A DNA stretch of 33,047 nucleotides from Nitrospira sp. SB0677_bin_15 (lineage in GTDB: Bacteria; Nitrospirota; Nitrospiria; Nitrospirales; UBA8639): NCBI GenBank assembly GCA_009842645.1, contig VYFB01000052.1:2501-35547 (forward strand). Direction: 5' to 3'. How positions within the stretch are numbered: position 1 is the stretch's first letter; every line of letters starts with the position of its first letter. The translations under genes were made by a program, and so were the position numbers. The notes beneath the pieces were generated by a model. That model searched no databases. It was given only the letters and a program-made list of their open reading frames with translations, and was not told the DNA's origin. This document shows, one piece after another, positions 22,584 to 30,908 of this stretch.

Positions 22584-23579
22584 CTATTCACGCCGCGCGC
22601 CGAAGGCACCGGCCACGCCGCCGCGCTCGAACACGCCCGCGGCCTCCCCGGCCTCCGGTCCGTAGAACGCGCCCTCAACCTGCCCCAGCGTGGGGTGCAG
22701 GTTTGTGCCGGCGCGGTCGTTGCCGCTCGTCGATAGGCCGAACGTCCCATCGGCCGCGACCTGCAGATCTTCCCACGCGAACCTGGTGGGGCCTCCATAG
22801 CCTTGCCCCTTGGTGGTAGCCCTTTCCGAAGGCGCGATACCCTCCAGCGTCAGGTCCAGAGAGTGGTCGTTGAAGTCATAGTCGAGTCTGGAGCGGCCCT
22901 CCACCTCGATTCCATCCGCACGGGTGCGTCCGATCATCCCGCCCCGCCAGGTTGCCGAACCCTGCACCGCGGTCGGTTGTGCGTCGCTGAGGTCACCGAA
23001 GGCAGCACTCCAGGTCAGGTCGAGCGCGTTAAGGCGGTCGCGTTCCCACACCGCGTAAAAGGTGCTCCAGGCTCCCCACCCGCCGTAGATCTCGGCGGAC
23101 GGATTATTGGCGTCGACCCGGAAGGCCGGAAGGCCGCCGACCTGCCCGGTCTGAAGGCTTTGCCCGAGGATATTCTTGTGGAACCCGATCGAGGCATCTC
23201 TGGCCTTGCTCCGGAGATGCCAAACGTCGTCGTGTGCGTTCCGTCCTCCGTCCGTTCCGGCCGGAAAACCGCACGTCGTGCCGCCCGCGGTACACACCAC
23301 CTCGTCGCGCCGGGCGCGGGTATAGACCGGCGTGCCTTGGGCCTCCAGGTCCTGCGCCACCATTTGCCCAGGCTCGCGGATCACAAACACGTTGTCCGTC
23401 ATCTCCAGGTGCGTGGCCGTCACGGCCTGAGGGCTCGATGCCATCCCTGGCGGCTCCGGCCTCGGGGGGCTGTCCGGAACGACCGGAACGGCCGGACCAC
23501 CGCCACCACCACCACCTCCACCACAGGCGGTGAGAAGCGCCAGTGCCGCCATCGGTACGAGAAAAGAATTCACGGTCAT
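22584..23579 (-). CDS. Surface lipoprotein with TbpB/FHbp-like C-terminal beta-barrel
   Basis: The 331-residue protein begins with a lipoprotein signal, 'MTVNSFLVPMAALALLTAC', whose lipobox 'LLTAC' gives the lipidated Cys. Nine glycines and a Pro-rich stretch follow, a typical flexible tether for surface lipoproteins. The C-terminal part, with 'FYGPEAGEAAGVFERG' and a final 'GVAGAFGARRE', resembles the small eight-strand barrels of transferrin-binding protein B and factor H-binding protein. The ORF track starts 132 nt earlier; I use 23579 because 'ggagga' lies about 7 nt upstream and the signal peptide begins there. It is 70 nt downstream of the large autotransporter-like gene on the same strand, so the two probably form one transcript. 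The ligand is unknown. Confidence 0.75.
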   Translation of the reverse strand: MTVNSFLVPMAALALLTACGGGGGGGGGPAVPVVPDSPPRPEPPGMASSPQAVTATHLEMTDNVFVIREPGQMVAQDLEAQGTPVYTRARRDEVVCTAGGTTCGFPAGTDGGRNAHDDVWHLRSKARDASIGFHKNILGQSLQTGQVGGLPAFRVDANNPSAEIYGGWGAWSTFYAVWERDRLNALDLTWSAAFGDLSDAQPTAVQGSATWRGGMIGRTRADGIEVEGRSRLDYDFNDHSLDLTLEGIAPSERATTKGQGYGGPTRFAWEDLQVAADGTFGLSTSGNDRAGTNLHPTLGQVEGAFYGPEAGEAAGVFERGGVAGAFGARRE

Positions 23580-23649
23580 GACAGTCTCCTCCGCGGTATC
23601 GCCGAGCCCATCGCTTGCGGGCATGGACCAACCGGGACCGCGCCTTGGG

Positions 23650-26600
23650 TCAGAAGCGTCGCCGTACTTCCAGCATGACGCCATGATCGGTTGCGCCGGC
23701 GGTGGGCTCACGCCAGTTGGTCTCCAGGTACGCGTCGAGTCCCGCGCCTGTAGCGAGTCGCATGCCCGCGCGCCAAGTCACGGCCCGGGTATCGGCGAGC
23801 GAGAACCCGGCATAGGGCGTAGTGGTGCCGCTGGTGCCCGGCGCAGCGAACCCGTAGCCCAGTGCTGCCTCCAACCTCGGCTCATAGCGCGTCGCCGCCG
23901 CCGGCGACCTCGACACGCCTTCGTTCCATAGCCGTGCCACGCCGCTGGTGGCCACGCCCAAGGCAGGCGAGACGCTCAGCGACATGCCTCGGCCATCCGC
24001 GCCCGGGTCGATGCGCACCAAGCCGGCCACGCCCCACTGCCGGTAGCTGCCGCGCCCGAGCAGGGTGCGGGCGCGCGCCTGCATCGTCAGCCCTTGGGCC
24101 GGATGGCTCCAGCGCACTCCGCCGCCGAGTTCCACGCCCGTCCCGGTCTCGCCGTCACCGCCGTCGTGGCGTACGCCGACCTCCAGTTCAGGGACGACGA
24201 CCGAGCCCGATGCGAGGGTCCAGGTCTGTTGGCCCTCCAAGGCCAGGCGCAGGCGTTGCGCGTCCGCGTTCAGGGCCGCCAGTGGGCCATTGCCATCGGC
24301 CTCCCACTGCGTGACCCACGCCTCTCCCTTGAGCGCCAGCACCATCTGCCCGGCTGCCAGAAGGGTTCCACGGGCTCCGGCACCCGCGCTCCACGCGGTT
24401 GCCTCACTGTCGTACTGCCCGGCCTCTGCGTCGTTCAGTTTGACCTCGCCACGACCAAGCGTCGCGCCCGCCCACCCTGTCAGGCGCTCGTGCGCCGTCC
24501 ACCCCAGGTAGGGCATCAGGCTCGTCATCCGGCTTTGGTAGGTCCCCGTCACCGAGGGGGCGCCACCCTGGTCAGTCCAGTCGAAGGTACCCCGCGCGTG
24601 CGACAGCGCAAGGCCTCCCATCAGGCGCTCGCTGAGGCGGACGTCCGCACCGAGGTGGGCGTTGAACATGCCGCCGTCCCAGTCGGTGACGCGGCCGCCC
24701 GAGAGCGCGGTCCAGTCCACCGCGCCCCATAGCACCGGGGCCAGTCCTGCTGCGTCGCCGGTAGCCGACAAGGGCAGGACGAACTCGCTGCCCGCGAGCA
24801 GCTGGGGCAGGTCGGGCAGGGCCACGCCGGTCGACAGCGTCTCCGCAAGGTTCGCTGTGGCGGTTCGCAACTCGTATCCGGCCACCCGCAGCCGGGTTGC
24901 CGTGCGGGTCGCGTCCATGCGCTCGCTCACCGCGGCGAATGCGCTTCCCGCTGCCAGCCTCGCTGCCTCGGGCAGCACCGTCTGACGCACCCGGTTCAGC
25001 CGTGACACGGTGTCCGCGTCGCGCACCTCGACGGTCACCTGGGTCTCCGCCACGCGCCCCCGGGAGTCGGTGGCCTGCACCGTCAGGGCGTAGTGACCCG
25101 TCGCCGCGCCAGGGCCAACGTAGTGCACTGCGCCCGTGGCCGCGTCGACCTGGAACAAGCCGTCGCCCCCCGACGCGAGGGTGTAGGTGACCCCGATGCC
25201 CTCCGCGCGGACCACTCCGAGGGCGCCCCCGGCGTCACGCACCGGCGCTGGTCCCACCAGGTTCCTCGCCATCGTGAACGCGAACTGCGTTTCCATGAAT
25301 ACCGGCCCGGGGTCCTCGGGGTCACTGCCGACGTCCACGCCACTGTCAACATTCCCGTCGTTCTCGTCACTGCCGCTATCGCCATCATCCCCGTCGTCAT
25401 CGGCGACCGTCACGGTGACGGAGTCCGCCGTAACTTGGGCATAGTCGCCGGTGCCGCTCACCATATGGGTAATCGAGGCGGTATCTTGCGTCGTGTCGGT
25501 ATCCTGCTGCGGCGTGACCGTCACCGTCTGCGTCTGATTCCAGTTTCCGCTTGTTCCGCCAGTGAAGGTCAATGTGACTCTGACCGCCGGCTGGCCGTTG
25601 CCCGTGTGTACCTTCACCACCGTATTGTCCGAACTGGTTGCGGTTACCGTCACGCTGGTCGTCGGCATCTTGGTCAGCACCACGGTGTAAGTGTCAGCGG
25701 TCCCGCCTTCGGTCAGGCTGAGCATGCCCTTTGAAACCATCACTCCGGCCACCGGCCCGGTGTCGTCGTCGGTGATGCTGAAACTCGCGGTGCCGGATGA
25801 CGTGGCCCCACCGCCGAGACTCGAGGGGGTGAGGGTTCCGAGGGCTACCGTTACCGTCTCGGCAGTGCCTTCGTCCATTGTGTCGTTTCTTGTGGACAGC
25901 GTGAGGGTCGCCGTTCGTGAGCCTGCGCTGAAGATGACGCGGGCGTTGCCGCTGTTCAGGTTGTGGTAGGTGACTCCGGCCGCGGGCGTACCCGCGAGCA
26001 TGTAATCCGTGTTGCGCGTCGCCGTTCCCCCAAAGGTCAGGGGCACCGTCAGCGACTCGCCCGCTACCAGCACCCGGTTCAGGGTCGCCGTGATGGTTTT
26101 CGTGCCTCCGGTCTCGGGAATGTTTCCCACGGCCGCGGAGAGCGTGACCCGGGTGAGGTCGTTGTCGTTCACCGTTACCGAGGCCGAGGACGGACTGCCC
26201 ACCGTGTAGCCGCTGCCGCCGGACACGGTCACGGTCACGGAGCCGTTCGGTTCGTCGGTGTCGTCGTTCACCGTGGCAACGGTGTAGGCGGCCGAGGTCG
26301 CGTTGGCCGCGATGGTGACGGTCTTGCGACCCTGGTTGCCGGAGGCCACGAAGTCCCTGCCATTGTTGCTGTTCTCCGAGACGTTCAGGTTGACCGTCAA
26401 GTTCGACGTCGGCGCGGGGCTGGCCGTGATGGTGAAGCTGGCGTTGTTGCCCTCGGTGACCGGGCTGCCTCCACTTATCGATAGGCTTGTCTGCTGAACA
26501 GGTTGCTTGAGAGTGAAGGTCATCCTTGCCACACGAACGTTTGTGAATTTGCCCGTTCCCTTCAGACTGCTGATTGGGACGTGGGGATTGCTGGAAGAAT

Positions 26601-27258
26601 TTTCTATCGACCAACCAGTTCCTTCCTCGGTGCCGGCGTCGTAAGCAAACAAATCCACGGTGCGAGAAGAGTGCCAGTTCCCGTTTCCGTCCAGGAGAGA
26701 ATAACCCGAGAGGCCCACGAACCAGTCCGGGGAGGGGCCGAGCATGGATAAAATGGTAAAGAGAGGATGATCCTTGCTGAATTCAACGGTTTTCGTCACC
26801 GTAGCTCCGCCACCGTTTCCGATCCCCCAACTTATAATCGTTTTGACATTGTTGCCTGCTGCCATAAGTTCACTTCTAAATCTTGACGTGCCGCCAATTT
26901 CCGCCACCAGCTCCACGCCAGGGGTGGCCAGGCTGCCCGCATTCCAGAAAGTCTGGTTGCCGTTATGCACGGCGCCTATCAACGTCGTGAAATGTGCGCC
27001 GCTTGGAACATCGGTTGTACTTTCCGCTTTCCAATTGCCCTGAAACGTGACGGTATAGGTGGCCGTGTTCTGTGCGCGCGCCGTTTCCGGGTTTATGCCG
27101 AAGACCATGCCTGCAGCGAGAAGAATCCCCGTGATGATGCGGAAGGTGCCTTGAGAAATGCTGAAGAATCGCGGCTGAGAAGCACGTCCCCGCGGGCGGA
27201 TATCGTGACTGTGCAACGGAAAGAACAAACGACCGTCTGACATCAGTGTCACCATCAC
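23650..27258 (-). CDS. Autotransporter-like outer-membrane protein with spondin_N and Calx-beta domains
   Basis: The protein has up to 1202 residues. A signal peptide (about 38-62, ending 'ETARA') leads to a spondin_N-like domain (about 66-215; 'VTFQGNWKAES', 'AHFTTLIGAVHN', 'SMLGPSPDWFVGLSG', 'FAYDAGTEEGTG'). Three Calx-beta-like repeats follow (about 257-368, 370-498, 505-622), with typical 'VNDDTDEPNGS' and 'TDDD' calcium-type ends. Then come an acidic Asp/Gly/Ser linker (619-652), a cadherin-like repeat (665-745; 'GLFQVDAATGAVHY') and a C-terminal barrel (about 830-1202) ending in Phe ('MLEVRRRF'). This is the plan of a self-displayed adhesin. The track start is a GTG at 27258; ATG 27255 or 27243 is equally possible, and none has a good ribosome-binding site. 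Base composition and repeats suggest transfer, which is inference. Confidence 0.82.
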   Translation of the reverse strand: MMVTLMSDGRLFFPLHSHDIRPRGRASQPRFFSISQGTFRIITGILLAAGMVFGINPETARAQNTATYTVTFQGNWKAESTTDVPSGAHFTTLIGAVHNGNQTFWNAGSLATPGVELVAEIGGTSRFRSELMAAGNNVKTIISWGIGNGGGATVTKTVEFSKDHPLFTILSMLGPSPDWFVGLSGYSLLDGNGNWHSSRTVDLFAYDAGTEEGTGWSIENSSSNPHVPISSLKGTGKFTNVRVARMTFTLKQPVQQTSLSISGGSPVTEGNNASFTITASPAPTSNLTVNLNVSENSNNGRDFVASGNQGRKTVTIAANATSAAYTVATVNDDTDEPNGSVTVTVSGGSGYTVGSPSSASVTVNDNDLTRVTLSAAVGNIPETGGTKTITATLNRVLVAGESLTVPLTFGGTATRNTDYMLAGTPAAGVTYHNLNSGNARVIFSAGSRTATLTLSTRNDTMDEGTAETVTVALGTLTPSSLGGGATSSGTASFSITDDDTGPVAGVMVSKGMLSLTEGGTADTYTVVLTKMPTTSVTVTATSSDNTVVKVHTGNGQPAVRVTLTFTGGTSGNWNQTQTVTVTPQQDTDTTQDTASITHMVSGTGDYAQVTADSVTVTVADDDGDDGDSGSDENDGNVDSGVDVGSDPEDPGPVFMETQFAFTMARNLVGPAPVRDAGGALGVVRAEGIGVTYTLASGGDGLFQVDAATGAVHYVGPGAATGHYALTVQATDSRGRVAETQVTVEVRDADTVSRLNRVRQTVLPEAARLAAGSAFAAVSERMDATRTATRLRVAGYELRTATANLAETLSTGVALPDLPQLLAGSEFVLPLSATGDAAGLAPVLWGAVDWTALSGGRVTDWDGGMFNAHLGADVRLSERLMGGLALSHARGTFDWTDQGGAPSVTGTYQSRMTSLMPYLGWTAHERLTGWAGATLGRGEVKLNDAEAGQYDSEATAWSAGAGARGTLLAAGQMVLALKGEAWVTQWEADGNGPLAALNADAQRLRLALEGQQTWTLASGSVVVPELEVGVRHDGGDGETGTGVELGGGVRWSHPAQGLTMQARARTLLGRGSYRQWGVAGLVRIDPGADGRGMSLSVSPALGVATSGVARLWNEGVSRSPAAATRYEPRLEAALGYGFAAPGTSGTTTPYAGFSLADTRAVTWRAGMRLATGAGLDAYLETNWREPTAGATDHGVMLEVRRRF

Positions 27259-27323
27259 CGTGTTGAACCAAGTAACGTCATTTATTCTTACACGAACGAT
27301 TGTGAGAAGTCACCTCCGGTTTC

Positions 27324-27376
27324 TTGCAAAGACGGGTACGTCTGCGTATGCTCCATCGTACGTCGCGATTGCGACG
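27324..27376 (+). promoter_or_regulatory. Candidate pheA promoter with a leader hairpin
   Basis: 'TTGCAA' (27324-27329) and 'TATGCT' (27347-27352) are 17 bp apart, predicting a start near 27359 and a 26-nt leader. That leader contains a perfect 6-bp hairpin, 'cgtcgc gatt gcgacg' (27361-27376), ending 8 nt before the ATG, where a ribosome-binding site would sit. Confidence 0.5.
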
Positions 27377-27384
27377 GGCACGGT

Positions 27385-28467
27385 ATGTCGGAACAACAAC
27401 AAATAGACGCAGCCCGCAAGGAAATCGATCGGCTGGACGATGAGATCCTGCGGCTGCTCAATGAACGCTCCGGTCACGTCATCACGATCGGCAAGGCGAA
27501 GCGGCAGGTGGACCCTGATGCCCTGTTGCACACCGCCGGGCGTGAAGCCTTTGTGGTGGAACGTCTGTTACGTCAGAATACCGGTCCTTTTCCCAACGAG
27601 GCGATTCGCCCGGTCTATCGGGAAATCATGTCCGCCTCGTTGTCGTTGGAAGGGGCGCAGACCGTGGCGTACCTGGGTCCCCCCGCCACGTTTACGCATT
27701 TGGCGGCCCTGGGAAAATTCGGCGCGTCCGCCCGATACGTGCCGGTCAACGGAATTCAGGAAGTGTTTGACGCCGTGGAACGCGAGCGCGCGATCTATGG
27801 AGTCGTGCCGATCGAAAACTCGACCGAAGGCGTGGTGAATCACACCCTCGACATGTTTATCGACTCGAACCTGATGATCTACGGGGAAGTCATGCTGGAA
27901 ATTGCCCATCATCTCATGTCGAAAAGCGAGCGGATCGAGGACGTTGAGAAGATCTATTCCCATTCGCACGCCTTGGCGCAGTGCCGGAATTGGTTGAAGA
28001 CCCACGTGGCCGCGGTGCCGCTGGTGGAAGCCCCGAGTACTTCGCGCGCGGCCGAACGGTGCCAGGAGGAACCGCGCGCAGCAGCCATTGCCTCAGAATT
28101 GGCAGCCAACATGTACGGCTTGCACGTGTTGAGATCGCGCATCGAGGACAACACCAACAACTGCACGCGGTTCCTGATGTTGTGCCGGCATGGTGCCGAG
28201 CCCACGGGAAAGGACAAGACGTCCGTCATGCTGTCGGTGAAGGACAGGGCCGGTGCGCTCTATGATCTGTTACGGCCCTTTGCCTCCAACGGCATCAGCA
28301 TGACTAAAATCGAGTCGAGACCCTCCCGACGCAAGGCATGGGAATATATCTTTTTTGTCGATTTCGAAGGACATATACAAGAGGACCGAATCCGCCGGAC
28401 CATTGAAGAACTGAAAGGCCGGTGTCTGTTCATGAAAGTGCTCGGTTCGTATCCCGCCCATTCGTGA
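27385..28467 (+). CDS. pheA: Bifunctional chorismate mutase/prephenate dehydratase (P-protein)
   Basis: The 360-residue protein has three parts. An AroQ-type chorismate mutase (about 1-90) shows 'RKEIDRLDDEILRLLNER' and ends 'REIMSASLSLE'. Prephenate dehydratase (about 93-270) begins 'VAYLGPPATFTHLAA' and contains 'VPIENSTEGVVNHTLD' and 'DNTNNCTRFLML', where the TRF threonine is essential. A C-terminal ACT domain (about 278-350) shows 'GALYDLLRPFASNGI' and 'ESRPSRRKAWEYIFFVD', the usual phenylalanine-binding signature. It turns chorismate into phenylpyruvate and should be inhibited by Phe. It heads the aromatic operon and is divergent from the autotransporter gene. No ribosome-binding site is evident before the ATG. 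Confidence 0.96.
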   Translation: MSEQQQIDAARKEIDRLDDEILRLLNERSGHVITIGKAKRQVDPDALLHTAGREAFVVERLLRQNTGPFPNEAIRPVYREIMSASLSLEGAQTVAYLGPPATFTHLAALGKFGASARYVPVNGIQEVFDAVERERAIYGVVPIENSTEGVVNHTLDMFIDSNLMIYGEVMLEIAHHLMSKSERIEDVEKIYSHSHALAQCRNWLKTHVAAVPLVEAPSTSRAAERCQEEPRAAAIASELAANMYGLHVLRSRIEDNTNNCTRFLMLCRHGAEPTGKDKTSVMLSVKDRAGALYDLLRPFASNGISMTKIESRPSRRKAWEYIFFVDFEGHIQEDRIRRTIEELKGRCLFMKVLGSYPAHS

Positions 28468-28473
28468 GAAACG

Positions 28474-28531
28474 CCCCCTCACCCCAACCCTCTCCCTATT
28501 TCCCGCTTAATGCAGGAAATGGGAGAGGGAG
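28474..28531. repeat. REP-like family A, long form (copy 6)
   Basis: Nearly identical to copy 3 (12603-12660), including the 'tatttcccgctta' core and the 'gcaggaaatgggagaggg' closing arm. It starts 7 nt after the pheA stop codon. Confidence 0.78.
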
Positions 28532-28533
28532 TT

Positions 28534-28569
28534 GAGGAAGGAGAGGAAGGAGAGGAAGGAGAGGAAGGA
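28534..28569 (+). repeat. Four perfect tandem copies of the 9-mer GAGGAAGGA
   Basis: Exactly four 9-bp units run head to tail between two family A repeats in the pheA-hisC gap. Each unit resembles a Shine-Dalgarno sequence. Copy number may vary between strains by slippage. Confidence 0.9.
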
Positions 28570-28570
28570 A

Positions 28571-28610
28571 ACCCCCTCGCCCTTGGTGGGAGAGGGCTGG
28601 GGTGAGGGGG
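28571..28610 (+). repeat. REP-like family A (copy 7) upstream of hisC
   Basis: 'ccccctcgccc'/'gggagaggg' stem with a 'ctggggtgaggggg' tail, forward orientation, ending 55 nt before the hisC ATG. Confidence 0.78.
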
Positions 28611-28665
28611 AAATGCCAGCGAATGACTGCACACGTACAGGAATGACAGAGGGGAGCAGGTGCGA

Positions 28666-29769
28666 ATGCCTATCCGGGTTCATCCCGACATCGCCAAGCT
28701 TGTTCCGTATTCACCGGGGAAACCCCTGGATGAATTGGAGCGGGAATTGGGCATCGGCGGAGCCGTGAAACTCGCGTCCAATGAAAACCCGCTCGGCCCC
28801 TCCCCCGAGGCGCTTGCGGCATTGGATGAGGGAAAGGCAACCCTGCATCTTTATCCGGACGGCGGGGCGCATCATCTCACCCGGGCTTTGGCCGACAGGT
28901 GGAAGGTGTCCGGCGATCAGGTCGTCGTGGGCAACGGGTCCGATGAAATCATCAGCCTGCTGGTCAAGACGTTCATGTCCCCCGGGGAGGAAGCCGTGAT
29001 GGCGGATCACACCTTCGTCATGTATCGGCTCGCCGTGGCCGGCGGGCACGGGGTCTGCGTGGAAGTGCCCTTGAACGACTGGCGTCACGATCTCCCGGCC
29101 ATGGCGCGGGCCGTCACCGGCCGCACGCGATTGGTGTTCGTGTGCAATCCCAACAACCCCACGGGCACCATGGTGACCCGCGATGAAGTCCGGGAATTCA
29201 TGGCCGCGGTCCCGGATCACGTGATCGTGGTGTTCGACGAAGCCTATTATGAATACGTCCGGGACCCGCAGTATCCCGACGCTCTCGAATACGTTCGACA
29301 AAACCGGCCGGTGGTGGTGTTGAGGACGTTTTCCAAGATTTACGGGCTGGCGGGATTGCGGATCGGATACGGACTCACGACGCCGGAGATCGCCGGGTAC
29401 CTGCATCGCGTGCGCAACCCTTTCAACGCCAATACCCTGGCGCAAGTCGCGGCGCGGGCCGCGTTGGGTGACGAACGGCACGTGGCCGCGAGTCGCGCGC
29501 TCAATGAAGCGGAGATGGTCTCAGTGGACAACGGACTTCGCGCATTGGGATTGGCGCCCCTTCCCAGCCAGGCCAACTTTCTCTATTTTGATACGCACCG
29601 CGACGGCCGTGCCGTGTTCGACCGGCTTCTTCAAGAAGGCGTCATCGTTCGTCACATTGCCGGTTCGATGCTTCGCGTGACGATCGGGCGGCCCGAGGAA
29701 AACCGTCGATTTCTGACGGCCCTGGGCCGCTTGCTGGAGGCATTGCCGGTGGATAAGGATTCCCGATGA
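28666..29769 (+). CDS. hisC: Histidinol-phosphate aminotransferase family enzyme, probably serving aromatic amino acids
   Basis: The 367-residue fold-type I PLP enzyme has the HisC hallmarks 'KLASNENPLGPS' near the N-terminus, 'NGSDEIISLL', 'VFVCNPNNPTGTMV', 'VVFDEAYYEY', the PLP lysine in 'RTFSKIYGLAGLRIGYG' and C-terminal 'LRVTIGRPEEN'. HisC enzymes transaminate imidazole-acetol phosphate in histidine synthesis, and many also act on phenylpyruvate or prephenate. Its position between pheA and aroF, with no his genes nearby, points to the final step to Phe and Tyr. The track opens at a GTG at 28660; I prefer the ATG at 28666 with 'ggggag' about 9 nt upstream. The stop overlaps the aroF start as ATGA. 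Confidence 0.92.
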   Translation: MPIRVHPDIAKLVPYSPGKPLDELERELGIGGAVKLASNENPLGPSPEALAALDEGKATLHLYPDGGAHHLTRALADRWKVSGDQVVVGNGSDEIISLLVKTFMSPGEEAVMADHTFVMYRLAVAGGHGVCVEVPLNDWRHDLPAMARAVTGRTRLVFVCNPNNPTGTMVTRDEVREFMAAVPDHVIVVFDEAYYEYVRDPQYPDALEYVRQNRPVVVLRTFSKIYGLAGLRIGYGLTTPEIAGYLHRVRNPFNANTLAQVAARAALGDERHVAASRALNEAEMVSVDNGLRALGLAPLPSQANFLYFDTHRDGRAVFDRLLQEGVIVRHIAGSMLRVTIGRPEENRRFLTALGRLLEALPVDKDSR

Positions 29770-30779
29770 TTATCGTCTTCAAGCCGACTGCCACGGAAGA
29801 GGACATCGATCACGTAACGGACCGGCTTCGGGATCTGGGCCTGAAATCGCAAATGTCCCGCGGGGAGGAGCGCATCATCATCGGGGTGATCGGCGACGAG
29901 CGCCTGTTGGACAACCAACCCCTCACGGTGTTCCCCGGCGTGGAAAGCGTGACGCCCATCTTGACGCCGTGGAAACTGGTGGGCCGGGAATTTCAACCCC
30001 AGGACTCGACGATCGCGGTGGATCGGGTCACGGTGGGCGGCAACCGGTTGGTGGTGATGGCCGGTCCCTGTGCCGTTGAGAAATTGGAAGTGACCGTCGG
30101 GATTGCGCATGACGTCAAAGCCGCCGGGGGCACGATCCTGCGGGGCGGTGCGTACAAACCGCGAACCTCTCCGTATTCGTTTCAAGGTCTTGGCCGGGAA
30201 GGGCTCGATTTTCTGGTTGAAGCGAAGAAGCAGACGGGGATGCCCGTGGTCAGCGAAATTCTGGACCCTCGTGACACTGACGTGTTCCTGGAAAAAGCTG
30301 ACGTGATTCAGATCGGGGCCCGGAACATGCAGAACTTTGAATTGCTCAAGGAAGTCGGGGCCTATGACAAACCGGTCCTCTTGAAACGAGGGCTGTCCGC
30401 TACGATCAAGGAATTTTTATTGTCGGCCGAATACATCGTCTCCCGCGGCAATCGCAACGTGATGTTGTGTGAACGCGGCATCCGCACCTTTGAAACTCAG
30501 TATCGGAATACGTTGGATCTGGCTGCGGTGCCTACATTGAAAAAACTCTCGCACTTGCCGGTGATCGTCGATCCCAGTCATGCGACGGGCAAATGGGATC
30601 TCGTGGCCCCCATGGCCAAGGCCGCCGTGGCGGCGGGTGCCGATGGGCTTCTGATCGAGGTCCATTCGAATCCGGAATGCGCCCTCTGCGATGGCGAGGA
30701 ATCGCTTAAACCCAGCCGGTTCAAGGAATTGATGAGCACCCTGAGACTCCTTGCACAGGCCGTGGGACGAGAATTGTAA
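29766..30779 (+). CDS. aroF: 3-deoxy-7-phosphoheptulonate (DAHP) synthase, type I-beta with N-terminal regulatory domain
   Basis: The 337-residue enzyme condenses phosphoenolpyruvate and erythrose 4-phosphate in the first step of the shikimate pathway. An N-terminal ferredoxin-like domain (about 1-70, '[19 protein letters not shown]') resembles the regulatory domain of the Thermotoga enzyme, which senses Tyr and Phe. The barrel carries 'VMAGPCAVE', '[17 protein letters not shown]', '[13 protein letters not shown]', '[12 protein letters not shown]' and '[12 protein letters not shown]'; the conserved Cys, His, Glu and Asp metal ligands are visible. It is coupled to hisC by a 4-nt overlap. About 130 nt of repeats separates it from tyrA. 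Confidence 0.96.
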   Translation: MIIVFKPTATEEDIDHVTDRLRDLGLKSQMSRGEERIIIGVIGDERLLDNQPLTVFPGVESVTPILTPWKLVGREFQPQDSTIAVDRVTVGGNRLVVMAGPCAVEKLEVTVGIAHDVKAAGGTILRGGAYKPRTSPYSFQGLGREGLDFLVEAKKQTGMPVVSEILDPRDTDVFLEKADVIQIGARNMQNFELLKEVGAYDKPVLLKRGLSATIKEFLLSAEYIVSRGNRNVMLCERGIRTFETQYRNTLDLAAVPTLKKLSHLPVIVDPSHATGKWDLVAPMAKAAVAAGADGLLIEVHSNPECALCDGEESLKPSRFKELMSTLRLLAQAVGREL

Positions 30780-30820
30780 AGGCTACCCAGGAAAACCAGG
30801 AAGAACGGGCATCCTCCCCT

Positions 30821-30858
30821 ACCTCCCCTTACCCCTCCTTACAAAGGAGGGGTAAAAG
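30821..30858. repeat. Family B repeat (copy 3)
   Basis: 'cccctcctta'/'aaaggagggg' hairpin, related to the inverted pair at 17251-17373. Lying 41 nt after the aroF stop, it could act as a weak transcript end; the following 'taaaag' is not a T-run. Confidence 0.7.
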
Positions 30859-30861
30859 AGA

Positions 30862-30901
30862 TTCCCTCTCCCCTGGTGGGAGAGGGCCGGGGTGAGGGGG
30901 A
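30862..30901 (+). repeat. REP-like family A (copy 8) supplying the tyrA ribosome-binding site
   Basis: 'ccctctccc'/'gggagaggg' stem with a 'ccggggtgaggggga' tail in forward orientation. The 'gaggggg' end lies 8 nt before the ATG at 30909. Confidence 0.78.
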
Positions 30902-30908
30902 ATCGTTC

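Noticed and set aside
23496-23522. Phase-variable repeat in the polyglycine tract of the lipoprotein
   Set aside because: The repeat unit is a codon triplet, so slippage would change linker length but not the reading frame.
23234-26614. Long ORFs on the opposite strand or in other frames of the autotransporter gene, for example 25694-26614 minus and 24094-24732 plus
   Set aside because: They are shadows in repetitive GC-rich coding sequence. The 23650-27258 frame alone gives a signal peptide, recognisable domains and a barrel.
5082-30901. CRISPR array from the recurring 'ccctctccc...gggagaggg' units
   Set aside because: The copies are scattered over 25 kb in both orientations, imperfect and lack regular spacers; no cas genes are present.
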